Assembly: GCA_001898825.1 (NCBI GenBank) | Contig: MKVK01000018.1 | Span: forward strand, 1-64,000 | Reading direction: 5' to 3' | Origin: Magnetospirillum sp. 64-120 | GTDB lineage: Bacteria; Pseudomonadota; Alphaproteobacteria; Rhodospirillales; Magnetospirillaceae | Length of the DNA stretch: 64,000 nt | In this document: positions 1 to 8,986 of the stretch, piece by piece | How the letters are laid out: each line of letters starts with the position of its first letter | Position numbering within the stretch: the first letter of the stretch is position 1 | Made by a program: the position numbers and the translations under genes | Notes under the pieces: model-generated | Databases searched by the model: none | What the model was told of the DNA's origin: nothing | What the model saw: only the letters and a program-made list of their open reading frames with translations

Positions 1-166
1 GCGCCGTCGAGGTCAGCATCCAGGCGGTGCTGCCCGAATCCAGGGTCGGAACCGGAGCGGCTTCCGCCGCCGCCGCCGCTTCTTCCGCCAGCGCCGCGCC
101 GGCCATAAACAACGTGCCGAGCGCCACACCGGCGCCGGCTGCGATCTTTTTGATCAGATGACTCAT
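1..166 (-). CDS. amtB: Ammonium transporter Amt, N-terminal part (runs off left edge)
   Basis: Partial gene read leftward; only the first 55 residues are present. It starts with a clear signal peptide: two lysines, a hydrophobic core, then a cut near ALA/EE, followed by an Ala/Glu-rich linker and the start of the first membrane segment (GSTAWMLTSTA), which is typical of Amt/Rh channels. It lies 25 bp downstream of glnK, the standard glnK-amtB order. In the family Amt conducts ammonium into the cell, and GlnK plugs it when nitrogen is plentiful; in diazotrophs with DraT/DraG this also controls nitrogenase switch-off. Confidence 0.85.
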   Translation of the reverse strand, partial: MSHLIKKIAAGAGVALGTLFMAGAALAEEAAAAAEAAPVPTLDSGSTAWMLTSTA

Positions 167-191
167 GATCGTGTCCTCTCCAGACAGGAAA

Positions 192-530
192 TCACAGGGC
201 TTCGGTGTCGGCTTCGCCGGTGCGGATGCGCAGCGCGTGGGCGACGTCCATGACGAAGATCTTGCCGTCACCGATCTTGTCGGTACGGGCCGCCGCCTGA
301 ACGGCCTCGACGGCGCGGTCGACCACGTCGTCGTTGACGACCAGCTCGATCTTGATCTTGGGCACGAAGCTGACGACATATTCGGCAGCACGGTAAATCT
401 CGGTCTGCCCCTTCTGTCGGCCAAAGCCCTTGACCTCGGTGGCCGTCAGTCCCTGGATACCCAATTGGGTCAGCGCCTCGCGCACTTCGTCCAGCTTGAA
501 CGGCTTGATGATGGCAATGATCAGTTTCAC
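192..530 (-). CDS. glnK: PII signal transduction protein GlnK/GlnB
   Basis: 112-residue PII trimer subunit that senses 2-oxoglutarate and ATP/ADP and is uridylylated by GlnD. The protein starts VKLIIAIIKPFKLDEV and keeps the T-loop with Tyr51 (TEIYRAAEY) and the B-loop region TDKIGDGKIF. The start is a GTG, because it sits 7 bases after a strong AAGGGGG ribosome site and reproduces the usual family length; a longer in-frame ATG at 581 would add 17 residues not seen in the family. It is paired with amt downstream, hence glnK rather than glnB. In this context it probably transmits nitrogen status to Amt, DraT/DraG and perhaps NifA. Confidence 0.92.
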   Translation of the reverse strand: MKLIIAIIKPFKLDEVREALTQLGIQGLTATEVKGFGRQKGQTEIYRAAEYVVSFVPKIKIELVVNDDVVDRAVEAVQAAARTDKIGDGKIFVMDVAHALRIRTGEADTEAL

Positions 531-669
531 GGTTTCCCCCTTTATCGAAGGGTCATAACGCCGATGCGGGCTGCTGCCCACGTCGGCTGTTATTCAAAAG
601 CCGTGCCGTTTTTCCAAAAGTCGCCGTTTGGGCGGATTTCCGGGCTTTTGTCGCAAAGCCCGCCTGCAA

Positions 670-685
670 TGTCGCATCTGCGACA
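670..685 (+). promoter_or_regulatory. NifA upstream activator site of nifW
   Basis: TGT-CGCATCTGCG-ACA, an exact TGT-N10-ACA match with a palindromic interior. It lies about 44 bp upstream of the -24 element at 729, close for an activator site but facing the same promoter. Confidence 0.8.
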
Positions 686-728
686 CTGATGTTTTGCCCA
701 AAATCCAGGCAGTGCCTTGCGTTTGAGC

Positions 729-744
729 TGGCACGAGCCTTGCT
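729..744 (+). promoter_or_regulatory. Sigma-54 (-24/-12) promoter of nifW
   Basis: TGGCACGAGCCTTGCT has the GG and GC dinucleotides exactly 10 bases apart, as RpoN promoters require. It sits 58 bp before the nifW start and downstream of a NifA site. Confidence 0.88.
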
Positions 745-802
745 GCGTCCATAGGCACGGGGACAGCAAAGCCCCGGCGCATCAGACGGAAAGGGTATCA
801 GC

Positions 803-1129
803 ATGAGCGGCATTCTTGATCAACTGCGCGGCCTGTCCACGGCCGAGGATTTCTTCATCACCCTGGACGTCCCCTACGACCAGGGCACCGTGAACGTCAG
901 CCGTCTGCACATCCTGAAGCGCTTTCAGCAATACATGCGCCAGGACGCCATCGCCGACCTGCCCGAGGACAGCCGCAAGGCCGCCTGCGCCGCCGCATTG
1001 AAGCGCGCCCACGACGACTTCGTCACCAGCAGCGGAATCGAGGAAAAAGTCTTCAAGGTGTTCCAGGACCAGCAACCGGCGGCTCCGGCTTTTGTCTCTC
1101 TCGACACCCTGAAAGCGGGGCGTGGCTGA
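803..1129 (+). CDS. nifW: Nitrogenase-stabilizing/protective protein NifW
   Basis: 108 residues, the usual NifW size. The N-terminal block LSTAEDFFITLDVPYD and the following VNVSRLHILKRFQQYM are the family's conserved core. NifW is reported to associate with MoFe protein under oxygen stress and to help its maturation; the mechanism is unsettled. It has its own NifA/sigma-54 promoter and precedes fixABCX, which has a separate one, so it may be transcribed alone or read through. Confidence 0.9.
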   Translation: MSGILDQLRGLSTAEDFFITLDVPYDQGTVNVSRLHILKRFQQYMRQDAIADLPEDSRKAACAAALKRAHDDFVTSSGIEEKVFKVFQDQQPAAPAFVSLDTLKAGRG

Positions 1130-1134
1130 CAAGC

Positions 1135-1150
1135 TGTCGCAAGCGCGACA
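1135..1150 (+). promoter_or_regulatory. NifA upstream activator site of fixA
   Basis: TGT-CGCAAGCGCG-ACA, an exact TGT-N10-ACA match with a palindromic core, directly after the nifW stop and 56 bp upstream of the fixA -24 element. Confidence 0.82.
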
Positions 1151-1174
1151 ATGGCATACCTATAAACAACACAA

Positions 1175-1187
1175 TAACGCATTGATT
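1175..1187 (-). promoter_or_regulatory. IHF binding site in the fixA promoter
   Basis: On the minus strand the bases read AATCAATGCGTTA, a full match to WATCAANNNNTTR. It lies between the NifA site and the -24/-12 element, where IHF bending would bring NifA to the RpoN holoenzyme. Confidence 0.75.
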
Positions 1188-1205
1188 CTTATAAGATTGC
1201 TGCAG

Positions 1206-1221
1206 TGGCACGCGGCTTGCG
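1206..1221 (+). promoter_or_regulatory. Sigma-54 promoter of fixABCX
   Basis: TGGCACGCGGCTTGCG, GG-N10-GC spacing exact, 37 bp upstream of the fixA start codon. Confidence 0.9.
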
Positions 1222-1257
1222 TTTAGTCCCCCAGATTTTCCGCCAAGGAGCCCGGCC

Positions 1258-2112
1258 ATGAATATCGTCGTTTGTATCAAGCAGGTTCCGGACAGCGCAC
1301 AGATTCGCGTCCACCCGGTCACCAACACCATCATGCGCCAGGGTGTGCCCACCATCATCAACCCCTATGACCTGTTCTCGCTGGAAGCGGCCCTGCAGCT
1401 GCGGGATCAGGTCGGCGGCAAGGTGATCGTGCTGACCATGGGCCCGCCCATGGCCGAGGACGCCCTGCGCAAGGCCATGGGCATCGGCGCCGACAAGGCG
1501 GTGCTGTTGACCGACCGCTTCTTCGCCGGTTCGGACACCCTGGCCACGTCCTATGCCCTGTCCATGGCGATCAGCAAGATCGCCGAGACCGAAGGCCCCA
1601 TCGACATGGTGTTCTGCGGCAAGCAGACCATCGACGGCGACACCGCCCAGGTCGGCCCCGGCATCGCCTGCCGCCTGGGTCTGAACCAGCTGACCTACAT
1701 CACCTCGATCGAATCGCTGGACGCCGCCAAGCGGGAAATCACCGTCCAGCGCCGTGCCGAAGGCGGTGTGCAGGTGTTGAAGACCGCCCTGCCGGTGATG
1801 GTCACCATGCTGGAAGGATCCAACGTGGTACGCCGTGGCTCGATGCCCAACGTGCTGCGTGCGGCGCGTGAGCCGATCACCATCCTGAACGCCGCCAAGG
1901 CCGGCATCGAGGACCTGACCCGCTGCGGCCTGAAGGGTTCGCCCACCGTGGTGAAGAAGGTGTTCGCCCCCAAGCCGCGCGCCGACAAGGCCAAGCTGGT
2001 GGAAACCGCCAACCGTAGCCACACCGACATCGCCAACGACGCGGTCGAGGCAATCTTCGCCGCCGCCCCCAAGCTGCACACCGACCTGCTCGGTCGCGTG
2101 GCCCAGGCCTGA
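1258..2112 (+). CDS. fixA: Electron transfer flavoprotein beta subunit FixA
   Basis: 284 residues. The N-terminus [18 protein letters not shown] and the ETF-beta block [24 protein letters not shown] (residues about 119-142) place it in the FixA/EtfB family. FixA and FixB form a bifurcating flavoprotein that, with FixCX, uses NADH to reduce quinone and, at low potential, ferredoxin or flavodoxin for nitrogenase. The start ATG follows AAGGAG. It is the first gene of fixABCX, with its own NifA/IHF/sigma-54 promoter. Confidence 0.95.
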   Translation: MNIVVCIKQVPDSAQIRVHPVTNTIMRQGVPTIINPYDLFSLEAALQLRDQVGGKVIVLTMGPPMAEDALRKAMGIGADKAVLLTDRFFAGSDTLATSYALSMAISKIAETEGPIDMVFCGKQTIDGDTAQVGPGIACRLGLNQLTYITSIESLDAAKREITVQRRAEGGVQVLKTALPVMVTMLEGSNVVRRGSMPNVLRAAREPITILNAAKAGIEDLTRCGLKGSPTVVKKVFAPKPRADKAKLVETANRSHTDIANDAVEAIFAAAPKLHTDLLGRVAQA

Positions 2113-2125
2113 AGGAGAGAGTGAC

Positions 2126-3229
2126 ATGAGCGACAAAGCTGCTCCCGCCGCCGCCGCTGCCGGTGGCAACCGCGCCGGGATGAAGAAGGAGCTCCCCGAG
2201 CACTTCAAGGCCTACAAGCACGTCTGGGTGTTCATCGAGATGGAACGCGGCGTCGTTCATCCGGTGTCGTGGGAACTCTTGGGTGAAGGCCGCAAGCTGG
2301 CCGACAAGCTGGGCGTGGAACTGGCCGGCGCGCTGTTGGCCGGTCCCGGCGAAGCCACAGCGGCCGCCGTCAAGGATTGCTTCGAATACGGCGCCGATCT
2401 GGTCTATCTGATGGAAGACCCGATCCTGGCCGATTACCGCAACCAGACCTATGCCGCCTCGCTGACCGATCTGGTCAACACCCACAAGCCGGAAATCCTG
2501 CTGCTGGGCGCCACCAACCTGGGCCGCGATCTGGCCGGCACCGTCGCCACCACCCTGGCCACGGGGCTTACCGCCGACTGCACCGAGCTGGCCATCGACC
2601 ACGAAGGCTCGCTGGCGGCCACCCGGCCGACCTTCGGCGGCACGCTTTTGTGCACCATCCACACGCTGAATTTCCGCCCGCAGATGGCCACCGTGCGCCC
2701 CCGCGTGATGGCTATGCCGGAACGCCAGGAAGGCCGCCAAGGCCGCGTGGTCCCCCACAAGCTGGCCCTGGAAGAATCGTCCATCATCACCAAGATCTTG
2801 GACTTCATCGCCGACGCCAACATCGAGAAGGCCCAGTTGGCCTATGCCGACATCGTCGTCGCCGGCGGCATGGGCCTGGGTCGTGCCGAAAACTTCAAGC
2901 TGGTCCAGGACCTGGCCGCCGTGCTGGGGGCCGAATACGGCTGCTCGCGCCCGGTGGTGCAAAAGGGCTGGATGCCGGCCGAACGCCAGATCGGCCAGAC
3001 CGGCAAGACCATCCGGCCGCGTCTTTACATCGCCGCCGGCATCTCGGGCGCCATTCAGCACCGCGTCGGCGTCGAGGGTTCGGACATCATCTTGGCCATC
3101 AACACCGACCCCAACGCCACCATCTTCGAATTCGCCCACATGGGCATCGTCGGCGACGCGCTGCAGATCCTGCCGGCGCTGACCGAAGCGTTCCGCCGCC
3201 GTCTGGCGGTCAACCGCCTGGCCGGCTAA
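2126..3229 (+). CDS. fixB: Electron transfer flavoprotein alpha subunit FixB
   Basis: 367 residues, the usual FixB length. An Ala-rich N-terminal extension is followed by the ETF-alpha domain ([20 protein letters not shown]). The C-terminal FAD domain contains [12 protein letters not shown] and [14 protein letters not shown], the family's FAD-binding signatures. It begins 13 bp after fixA behind GAAGGAG and partners FixA in electron bifurcation. Confidence 0.95.
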   Translation: MSDKAAPAAAAAGGNRAGMKKELPEHFKAYKHVWVFIEMERGVVHPVSWELLGEGRKLADKLGVELAGALLAGPGEATAAAVKDCFEYGADLVYLMEDPILADYRNQTYAASLTDLVNTHKPEILLLGATNLGRDLAGTVATTLATGLTADCTELAIDHEGSLAATRPTFGGTLLCTIHTLNFRPQMATVRPRVMAMPERQEGRQGRVVPHKLALEESSIITKILDFIADANIEKAQLAYADIVVAGGMGLGRAENFKLVQDLAAVLGAEYGCSRPVVQKGWMPAERQIGQTGKTIRPRLYIAAGISGAIQHRVGVEGSDIILAINTDPNATIFEFAHMGIVGDALQILPALTEAFRRRLAVNRLAG

Positions 3230-3242
3230 GGAGACCAAGACC

Positions 3243-4544
3243 ATGAGTGAGACTTTCGACGCCATCGTCATCGGTGCCGGCCCCTCGGGCAACGCCTGCG
3301 CTTACGTCCTGGCCAAGTCCGGCCTGAACGTTCTGCAGATCGAACGCGGCGAATATTCAGGGTCCAAGAACGTGCAAGGCGCCATCCTGTACGCCGACGC
3401 CCTGGAACGCATCATCCCCGACTTCCGCGAAGAAGCGCCTCTGGAACGACACATCGTCGAACAGCGCATGTGGATCTTGGACGACAAGGCCCATGTGGGC
3501 GGTCATTACCGGTCGGACGCCTTCAACGAGGAAAAGCCGAACCGCTATACCATCATCCGCGCCCAGTTCGACAAGTGGTTCAACCGCAAGGTCCGCGAAG
3601 CCGGCGCCTTGGTGGTGTGCGAAACCACCGTCACCGAGCTGATCAAGGACGGCAAGGGCAAGGTCATCGGCGTGCGCACCGACCGCGAGGAGGGCGAGGT
3701 CTACGCCGACGTGGTGGTGATGGCCGACGGCGTCAACGCCCTGGTGGGCAGCCGTTCCGGCCTGAAGCCGGAAGTGAAGCCGGAAACCGTGGCGCTGGCG
3801 GTCAAGGAAATGCACTTCCTGCCGCAAGACGTCATCGAAAGCCGCTTCAACATCGGCGAGGAAGAAGGCGTGGTCATCGAAGTGGCCGGTTCGGTCACCG
3901 TCGGCATGGTCGGCACCGCCTTCCTTTACACCAACAAGGAAAGCATCGCCATCGGCATCGGCTGTCTGGTTTCCGACTTCACCGAAGCCCAGGTGCGCCC
4001 GGCCTTCCTGCTGGAGAAGTTCAAGAACCATCCGTCCATCAAGCCCTTGCTGGCCGGCTCGGAAGTCAAGGAATACGCCGCCCACCTGATCCCCGAAGGC
4101 GGCCTGCCCGCCGTGCCGCAGCTGTTCGGCGACGGCTGGATGATCGTCGGCGACGCGGCGCAATTCGTCAACGCCGTGCACCGTGAAGGCTCGAACCTGG
4201 CCATGACCTCGGGCCGTCTGGCGGCCGAGACCATCATCGAGGCCAAGAAGGCGGGCAAGCCGATGACCGCCCAGGTGCTGTCGGCCTACAAGAAGGCGCT
4301 GGAAAACAGCTTCGTCATCAAGGACCTGCACAAGTACCGCCGCCTGCCCAAGGTGCTGCACCACAACAAGCACTTCTTCACCGACTATCCCCGCCTGCTG
4401 TCGCAGGCCGCCGAAACCATGCTGCGCGTGGACGGCGAGGACAAGCGGTCCAAGGAAAAGAAAGTCACCAAGTCGTTCCGCTCGACCCGCAGCCTGGGCG
4501 GCCTGATCGGCGACATGTTCAACCTGGCTCGCGCCTTCCGCTAA
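3243..4544 (+). CDS. fixC: FixC flavoprotein (ETF-quinone oxidoreductase-like)
   Basis: 433 residues. The N-terminal FAD-binding Rossmann motif is [19 protein letters not shown] (residues 10-28), with a second FAD motif [21 protein letters not shown] near 297-317. FixC passes the high-potential electron to quinone and the low-potential one on to FixX. It is 13 bp downstream of fixB behind AAGGAG and 10 bp upstream of fixX, inside one operon. Confidence 0.95.
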   Translation: MSETFDAIVIGAGPSGNACAYVLAKSGLNVLQIERGEYSGSKNVQGAILYADALERIIPDFREEAPLERHIVEQRMWILDDKAHVGGHYRSDAFNEEKPNRYTIIRAQFDKWFNRKVREAGALVVCETTVTELIKDGKGKVIGVRTDREEGEVYADVVVMADGVNALVGSRSGLKPEVKPETVALAVKEMHFLPQDVIESRFNIGEEEGVVIEVAGSVTVGMVGTAFLYTNKESIAIGIGCLVSDFTEAQVRPAFLLEKFKNHPSIKPLLAGSEVKEYAAHLIPEGGLPAVPQLFGDGWMIVGDAAQFVNAVHREGSNLAMTSGRLAAETIIEAKKAGKPMTAQVLSAYKKALENSFVIKDLHKYRRLPKVLHHNKHFFTDYPRLLSQAAETMLRVDGEDKRSKEKKVTKSFRSTRSLGGLIGDMFNLARAFR

Positions 4545-4554
4545 GAGGTTCGCC

Positions 4555-4848
4555 ATGCAAGAGATCAGCATCAAGGTCGAGGAAAAGCTCTACCAGAACC
4601 GCTATATGGTGGACGAAGGTCGCCCCCATATCGTCATCAAGCCCCACACCCAGCCCACCGAGGCGCTGGCGTCCCTGGTCAAGATCTGCCCCGCCGGCTG
4701 CTATTCGCGCACCGAAACCGGTCAGGTGGAAATCGCCCCCGACGGCTGCCTGGAATGCGGCACCTGCCGCATCGTCTGCGCCGCCACCGGCGACATCGAG
4801 TGGAACTACCCGCGCGGTGGCTATGGCATCTTGTTCAAGTTCGGCTGA
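4555..4848 (+). CDS. fixX: Ferredoxin-like protein FixX
   Basis: 97 residues. Cysteines occur as CPAGC (residues about 43-47) and [11 protein letters not shown] (65-75), fitting an iron-sulfur subunit of the ETF-QO type. FixX docks to FixC and is the likely exit point for low-potential electrons to the nif ferredoxins. It lies in the fixABCX operon, 10 bp after fixC. Confidence 0.93.
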   Translation: MQEISIKVEEKLYQNRYMVDEGRPHIVIKPHTQPTEALASLVKICPAGCYSRTETGQVEIAPDGCLECGTCRIVCAATGDIEWNYPRGGYGILFKFG

Positions 4849-4859
4849 GGACAAGCGAC

Positions 4860-5315
4860 ATGGAAAGTGTTGACGAATTCCTGGCCTATGCCTGCAAGCT
4901 GGAACAGGAAGCGGTGCTGCGGTTCAAGGAACTGGCAGAAGCGGCCAAGACCCACGGCAACAAGGAAGTCGCCGACTTCTTCGCCCAGATGGCCCATTAC
5001 TCGCAGATGCATTACCAGCAGGCCAAGGAACGCTGCGGCTTTCACGACCTGCCGGAGATGAAGCCGCAAGACTTCCAGTGGCCGGAAATGGAAAGCCCGG
5101 AAGCCGCCGCCATCTGGGGCGCCGATCCGCTGATGGGGGTGCAGGAAGCCATGCGTCTGGCGCTGGATGCCGAAACCCGCGGCTACGAGTTCTACAAGTC
5201 CATCCTGGACAGCACCTCGGACCCGGAAATCCGCGCCATGGCGCAGGAATTCACCGAAGAGGAAGCCGAGCACGTGGAAGCCATCCAACGTTGGATTGTG
5301 CGGCTGGCCGCTTGA
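4860..5315 (+). CDS. Rubrerythrin/ferritin-like diiron protein of the fix operon
   Basis: 151 residues, almost all helical. Two repeats carry diiron-ligand patterns: EQEAVLRFKELAE followed by MAHYSQMH, and AETRGYEFYKSIL followed by EFTEEEAEHVEAIQRW. This fits a four-helix ferritin-like/rubrerythrin domain without the C-terminal rubredoxin. It starts 11 bp after fixX and ends before a strong hairpin, so it is the last gene of the fix operon. Such proteins reduce peroxide or oxygen; here it probably protects the oxygen-sensitive Fix and nitrogenase proteins. The substrate is inferred. Confidence 0.8.
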   Translation: MESVDEFLAYACKLEQEAVLRFKELAEAAKTHGNKEVADFFAQMAHYSQMHYQQAKERCGFHDLPEMKPQDFQWPEMESPEAAAIWGADPLMGVQEAMRLALDAETRGYEFYKSILDSTSDPEIRAMAQEFTEEEAEHVEAIQRWIVRLAA

Positions 5316-5347
5316 TCACCCGAAGCATCCCTTGACCTACCCGCTTG

Positions 5348-5384
5348 GGGCGCCCATGTGCGATAAACGCATGGGCGCCCTTCG
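5348..5384 (+). terminator. Terminator after fixABCX-rubrerythrin
   Basis: Perfect 11-bp stem GGGCGCCCATG/CATGGGCGCCC (5348-5358 and 5370-5380) with an 11-base loop, followed by TTCG and a weakly T-rich stretch. It sits 32 bp past the last stop codon of the operon. Confidence 0.75.
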
Positions 5385-5397
5385 CATTTGCAGCAAT

Positions 5398-5413
5398 TGT
5401 CGCATTGCCGACA
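5398..5413 (+). promoter_or_regulatory. NifA-type activator site upstream of nifA
   Basis: TGT-CGCATTGCCG-ACA, an exact TGT-N10-ACA match about 97 bp before the nifA start. No GG-N10-GC element follows: the nearest candidate, TGGCGCACAATCCGTG at 5421, has GT in place of GC. It may act as an autoregulatory or repressing site. Confidence 0.6.
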
Positions 5414-5453
5414 CTGGACGTGGCGCACAATCCGTGCCTAAAGTTCTAAAATT

Positions 5454-5469
5454 AATCACGTTGGTGATT
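5454..5469. promoter_or_regulatory. Inverted repeat in the nifA leader (possible operator)
   Basis: AATCAC-GTTG-GTGATT, a perfect 6-bp inverted repeat with a 4-base centre, 40 bp upstream of nifA in a short AT-rich stretch. The geometry suits a dimeric regulator, but it does not match FNR (TTGAT-N4-ATCAA) closely. The binding protein is unknown. Confidence 0.4.
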
Positions 5470-5509
5470 TGCCTATTTTTAGAGCAAGCCTCTTGGCAAG
5501 GTGGAATGC

Positions 5510-7240
5510 ATGGGAAGTGTGAGCAAGACGCGCAACGAAGACAGCGAAGCCCATCTGATCGGCATCTACGAGATCGGCAAGCTGCTGGGATCGACCTTCG
5601 ACCTGGACAAGTCGCTGCACGACGTCTTGAACATCCTGGCGTCCTATCTGGAAATGCGTCACGGCGTCGTCACCTTGGATGACGGCACCGGCGACCAGAT
5701 GTTGGCCGCCGTCACCGGCATGAGTCTGCGCGAAGCCCGCGACGGCGCGCTTAAGTTCCCCATGGACGCCATCCGTCCGGTACTGGAAGGCTCGATGCCC
5801 ATGGTGGTGCCCAGCGCGGTGGGCGAACCCAGCTTGGCCGATTATGTGGCCGAGTTCCTGGACCCCGACGACGATTCCCTGGCCTTCCTGTGTGTTCCCA
5901 TCAAGACCAACGACAAGCCCTTCGGCACGCTGTCGGTGATGCGGTCACGTGAAAGCGGCGCGTTGCGCGGCTTCCAGCACGACATCCGCTTCCTGACCAT
6001 GGTCGGCACCCTGATCGGCCAGACCGTCGGGCTTTATCGCAAGGTCTTGGCCGACCGCGAACAACTGATGGAAGACAACGCCCGGCTGCAAAAGCAGGTC
6101 ATCAAGATCAAGCCGGCAGCGCGGGCCGCCGGATTGGAAGACATCGTCGGCTCGTCCGACGCCATGGGTCGGGTGTTCGCCCAGGTGCAACAGGCGGCGC
6201 CGACCAAGGCCACCGTGCTGTTGCGCGGCGAAAGCGGCACCGGCAAGGAAATGGTCGCCCACGCCGTCCACATGTTGTCCAAGCGGGCCGACAAGCCTTT
6301 CGTCAAGGTCAACTGCGCGGCTTTGTCGGAAAGCGTGCTGGAGTCCGAATTGTTCGGCCATGAAAAGGGCGCTTTCACCGGCGCCGTGGCCGACCGCAAG
6401 GGTCGTTTCGAACTGGCCAATGGCGGCACGCTTTTCCTGGACGAAATCGGCGAGATTTCCGCCAATTTCCAGTCCAAGCTGTTGCGCGTCCTGCAGGAAG
6501 GCGAGTTCGAACGGGTCGGCGGCGCCAAGACCATCAAGGTCGACGTCCGTCTGGTCGCCGCCACCAACCGCAATCTGGAAATGGCGGTGACCAAGGGCGA
6601 GTTCCGCGCCGACCTTTACTTCCGCCTGAACGTCGTCCCCATCTTCCTGCCGCCCTTGCGCGAACGCCATGGCGACATCCCGCTGTTGGCCGACCACTTC
6701 CTGAAGCAGTTCAACCAGGAAAACGGCCGCAAGGTGGGCATCACCACCAAGGCGTTGCAGACCCTGCAACGATGTAACTTCCCCGGCAACGTGCGCGAGC
6801 TGGAAAACTGCATCTACCGCACCGCCACCATGGCGCAAGGCGACGTCATCGACGAAGTGGACCTGTCGTGCCGCCGTGACCTGTGCCTGTCTTCGACGCT
6901 TTGGGACGGCAAGCCCGGACAGGGCCAAGGCGCCAGCCATCTGGTCCCCGTCCCCACCGTGCCGCACCGCGAGCCCGGCCCCGCCCCCATGTCGTCACCC
7001 ACCCCGGCGCCGGTTTCGCCGGCCGTGGCCGCTCCGGTTTCATATTCGGCCCCGGCCGCCCCGGCGGTTGATCCCAATGCCGACGTGGACCTGAATTCCC
7101 TGGACGAACGTTCGCGGCTGGTTCAAGCCATGGAACGCTGCGGCTGGGTCCAGGCCAAGGCCGCCCGCCTGCTGGGCCTGACTCCGCGCCAGATCGGCTA
7201 TGCCCTGAAGAAATACGACATCGAGATCCGGCAGCTGTAA
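5510..7240 (+). CDS. nifA: Nif-specific transcriptional activator NifA
   Basis: 576 residues. An N-terminal GAF domain (about 20-170) precedes an AAA+ domain with Walker A GESGTGKE (240-247), the sigma-54 contact loop GAFTGA (287-292) and Walker B FLDEIGE. Four cysteines at 422, 434, 454 and 459 give C-X11-C-X19-C-X4-C, the oxygen-sensing signature of alphaproteobacterial NifA. A long Pro/Ala linker leads to a C-terminal Fis-type helix-turn-helix (about 535-576). ATG 5510 is chosen because AAGGTGG lies 5 bases upstream; GTG 5501 is a poorer alternative. It drives the -24/-12 promoters listed in this window. Confidence 0.96.
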   Translation: MGSVSKTRNEDSEAHLIGIYEIGKLLGSTFDLDKSLHDVLNILASYLEMRHGVVTLDDGTGDQMLAAVTGMSLREARDGALKFPMDAIRPVLEGSMPMVVPSAVGEPSLADYVAEFLDPDDDSLAFLCVPIKTNDKPFGTLSVMRSRESGALRGFQHDIRFLTMVGTLIGQTVGLYRKVLADREQLMEDNARLQKQVIKIKPAARAAGLEDIVGSSDAMGRVFAQVQQAAPTKATVLLRGESGTGKEMVAHAVHMLSKRADKPFVKVNCAALSESVLESELFGHEKGAFTGAVADRKGRFELANGGTLFLDEIGEISANFQSKLLRVLQEGEFERVGGAKTIKVDVRLVAATNRNLEMAVTKGEFRADLYFRLNVVPIFLPPLRERHGDIPLLADHFLKQFNQENGRKVGITTKALQTLQRCNFPGNVRELENCIYRTATMAQGDVIDEVDLSCRRDLCLSSTLWDGKPGQGQGASHLVPVPTVPHREPGPAPMSSPTPAPVSPAVAAPVSYSAPAAPAVDPNADVDLNSLDERSRLVQAMERCGWVQAKAARLLGLTPRQIGYALKKYDIEIRQL

Positions 7241-7332
7241 AAGCAGATGCCGACCCATCAAAAAAATCCATTTGAGGTTGCAGCGAGACATAGAGTGCGT
7301 TAGCGTTTTCTATGCATTTTGCAGGGGGCTGC

Positions 7333-8448
7333 ATGAAAACAAGTAAACAGGTCTCACGGTCGCTTCGCGTTCGCGGACGGCGCTCTCGCCCCCTTCAAAA
7401 CAGCAGTGCCCCTCGCAAAAAATGGCACCCCCCCTCGCTTGTCCGAATACTCGAAGACGGAGAGGCGATCGTTAACGGGATGATGTTCAAAAACGTCCAC
7501 GAAACGATCAGGGATTTGGTCCCGACGTCTCATACCGGCAGCCTTAGCACCCCACAGCTCTTCTATCCCAATATTGAGGACGAGCCCTCCGCTCTCATTA
7601 AAGAGGCGGGCCGAGGGAACTCGGCGTTCAGCATTGAGCTAAACACTCCGCTGTCAACGCACCCCATCACAAACCGCACACATATTCAGCTGAAAGCTCA
7701 ACTCAGCGAGTCTATTGCAAATTGGACACCCAAAGGCATCCACAAGCAAAAGGCACGTCCGAAAGAATTACTAAAACAGCTCGTTTTATCAGCTAAAGAA
7801 GAAATAATAATTTTATCAAATAATCTAGACACATCAGTTTACGATGACAAACTTCTGCTAAGCGCCTTTAAAAAAGCTGCCGAAAATGATGTCAATATAT
7901 GGATCATTGTCAGACAAAAGTGTGACTGGAATTGGCTAGACAAGCATCCACTTGGGAAATACATGAGAGAATTCGAAGAGGAAAAAGTGTTCATCAGAAC
8001 ACTTAATGGAATTCACGAGTCCGGAAAACCATGCGATATAGCAACATTCGACAACAAATTCTTTAGAATTGAACTTGACTACGAGACACCATCCGCTATT
8101 GCGGGGTATTGCCCAAATGTCGGCCCCATCTTGCGTGACTTTCTTGTTGATTTAATTAAACACAAAACAACAAATCTACGCGGCGACATAAAAAAAGAAA
8201 TAGAGCTAACCTTCCACCCAGAAAAAAAGGGTGGACACTATACTAGTGATGAATACCCTGGCGTATTCATCGCAAAAGACAAAAATGGCGACGTAAACAT
8301 AGATTATGTTGAAAGAATAACATCATTAATAGTAGGAGCCGATCACGGCAGAATAAATATGAAATACAAAATACGAAAGCTTATTGATGCCAAAAAAATA
8401 ATATTAACGCTTGAAAACCAAGGTATGCCAGCAACAAATCCAAAATAG
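7333..8448 (+). CDS. Uncharacterised protein, PLD-like fold suspected, AT-rich gene
   Basis: 371 residues; I do not recognise the family. The basic N-terminus (residues 1-35) is followed by an unrelated region. From about residue 145, LLKQLVLSAKEEIIILSNNL and the next helix/strand pattern (AFKKAAENDVNIWIIVR) recall one half of a phospholipase D-like fold, but no HxKxxxxD motif is visible, so any such domain would be inactive. Base composition is far more AT-rich than the flanking nif genes, pointing to transfer. ATG 7333 has AGGGGG upstream; ATG 7312 is possible. It is followed 11 bp later by another alien gene. Confidence 0.65.
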   Translation: MKTSKQVSRSLRVRGRRSRPLQNSSAPRKKWHPPSLVRILEDGEAIVNGMMFKNVHETIRDLVPTSHTGSLSTPQLFYPNIEDEPSALIKEAGRGNSAFSIELNTPLSTHPITNRTHIQLKAQLSESIANWTPKGIHKQKARPKELLKQLVLSAKEEIIILSNNLDTSVYDDKLLLSAFKKAAENDVNIWIIVRQKCDWNWLDKHPLGKYMREFEEEKVFIRTLNGIHESGKPCDIATFDNKFFRIELDYETPSAIAGYCPNVGPILRDFLVDLIKHKTTNLRGDIKKEIELTFHPEKKGGHYTSDEYPGVFIAKDKNGDVNIDYVERITSLIVGADHGRINMKYKIRKLIDAKKIILTLENQGMPATNPK

Positions 8449-8459
8449 GGTGGAACAAA

Positions 8460-8858
8460 GTGCGTCACGTGACTGGTTGCAAGGAAAAAAATTGCAGAGA
8501 ATGCAAAGCCTCAGAAACAAAAGACATCAAAGGCGTCATCAGATTCTTTAAAAAAAACAGCATGACCATAACCGGATTTGAAAAAAACGGCAATATTATG
8601 CCAGGTGAAATAATTATCAAGGTCAACAGAAAACATTTTAGGTTTACAGCGGCATGTTTTGGACACAAATACAAAACATCAAATAGCAATGGCGATTTAA
8701 AATGCTGCCAATGCAAAATTGAGTCGCCGCATGGCTTTATGACGAAACACTTCCTAATTGATTACCTTGTTGATGAGGCCTACGAAGCAGGCATTCATAA
8801 TTTTGTTTTTAGTGGAATGAATAAATCCGCCATCCGAGACAAGATCAGAGACGCTTAA
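8460..8858 (+). CDS. Uncharacterised small cysteine-rich protein, AT-rich gene
   Basis: 132 residues, family not recognised. Cysteines cluster near the N-terminus (CKEKNCRECK) and in the middle (CFGHKY then CCQC, about residues 62-82), which suggests a zinc-binding ribbon. The proposed start is GTG 8460 behind AGGGTGG; an internal ATG at about residue 37 is the alternative. It shares the low G+C content of the gene before it, and the two probably form one transferred unit. Confidence 0.6.
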   Translation: MRHVTGCKEKNCRECKASETKDIKGVIRFFKKNSMTITGFEKNGNIMPGEIIIKVNRKHFRFTAACFGHKYKTSNSNGDLKCCQCKIESPHGFMTKHFLIDYLVDEAYEAGIHNFVFSGMNKSAIRDKIRDA

Positions 8859-8986
8859 TTTTACACCAAGCGTTTCTGATCTGGCTTTCACACTCTTTTG
8901 GTCGACGCGTGATATTCCGCACGGCATATCCCCGAATGGCTCAGCCCCTGACACAAATGCTGGTCTGCGGTGCAGACCTTCAAATA

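Noticed and set aside
593-608. Possible sigma-54 promoter facing glnK on the minus strand (CGGCACGGCTTTTGAA)
   Set aside because: The -12 dinucleotide is GA, not GC, and the -24 lacks the leading T; too weak to list as a feature.
5501-5509. GTG start for nifA, nine bases upstream of the listed ATG
   Set aside because: It lies within the ribosome binding sequence that fits the ATG at 5510.
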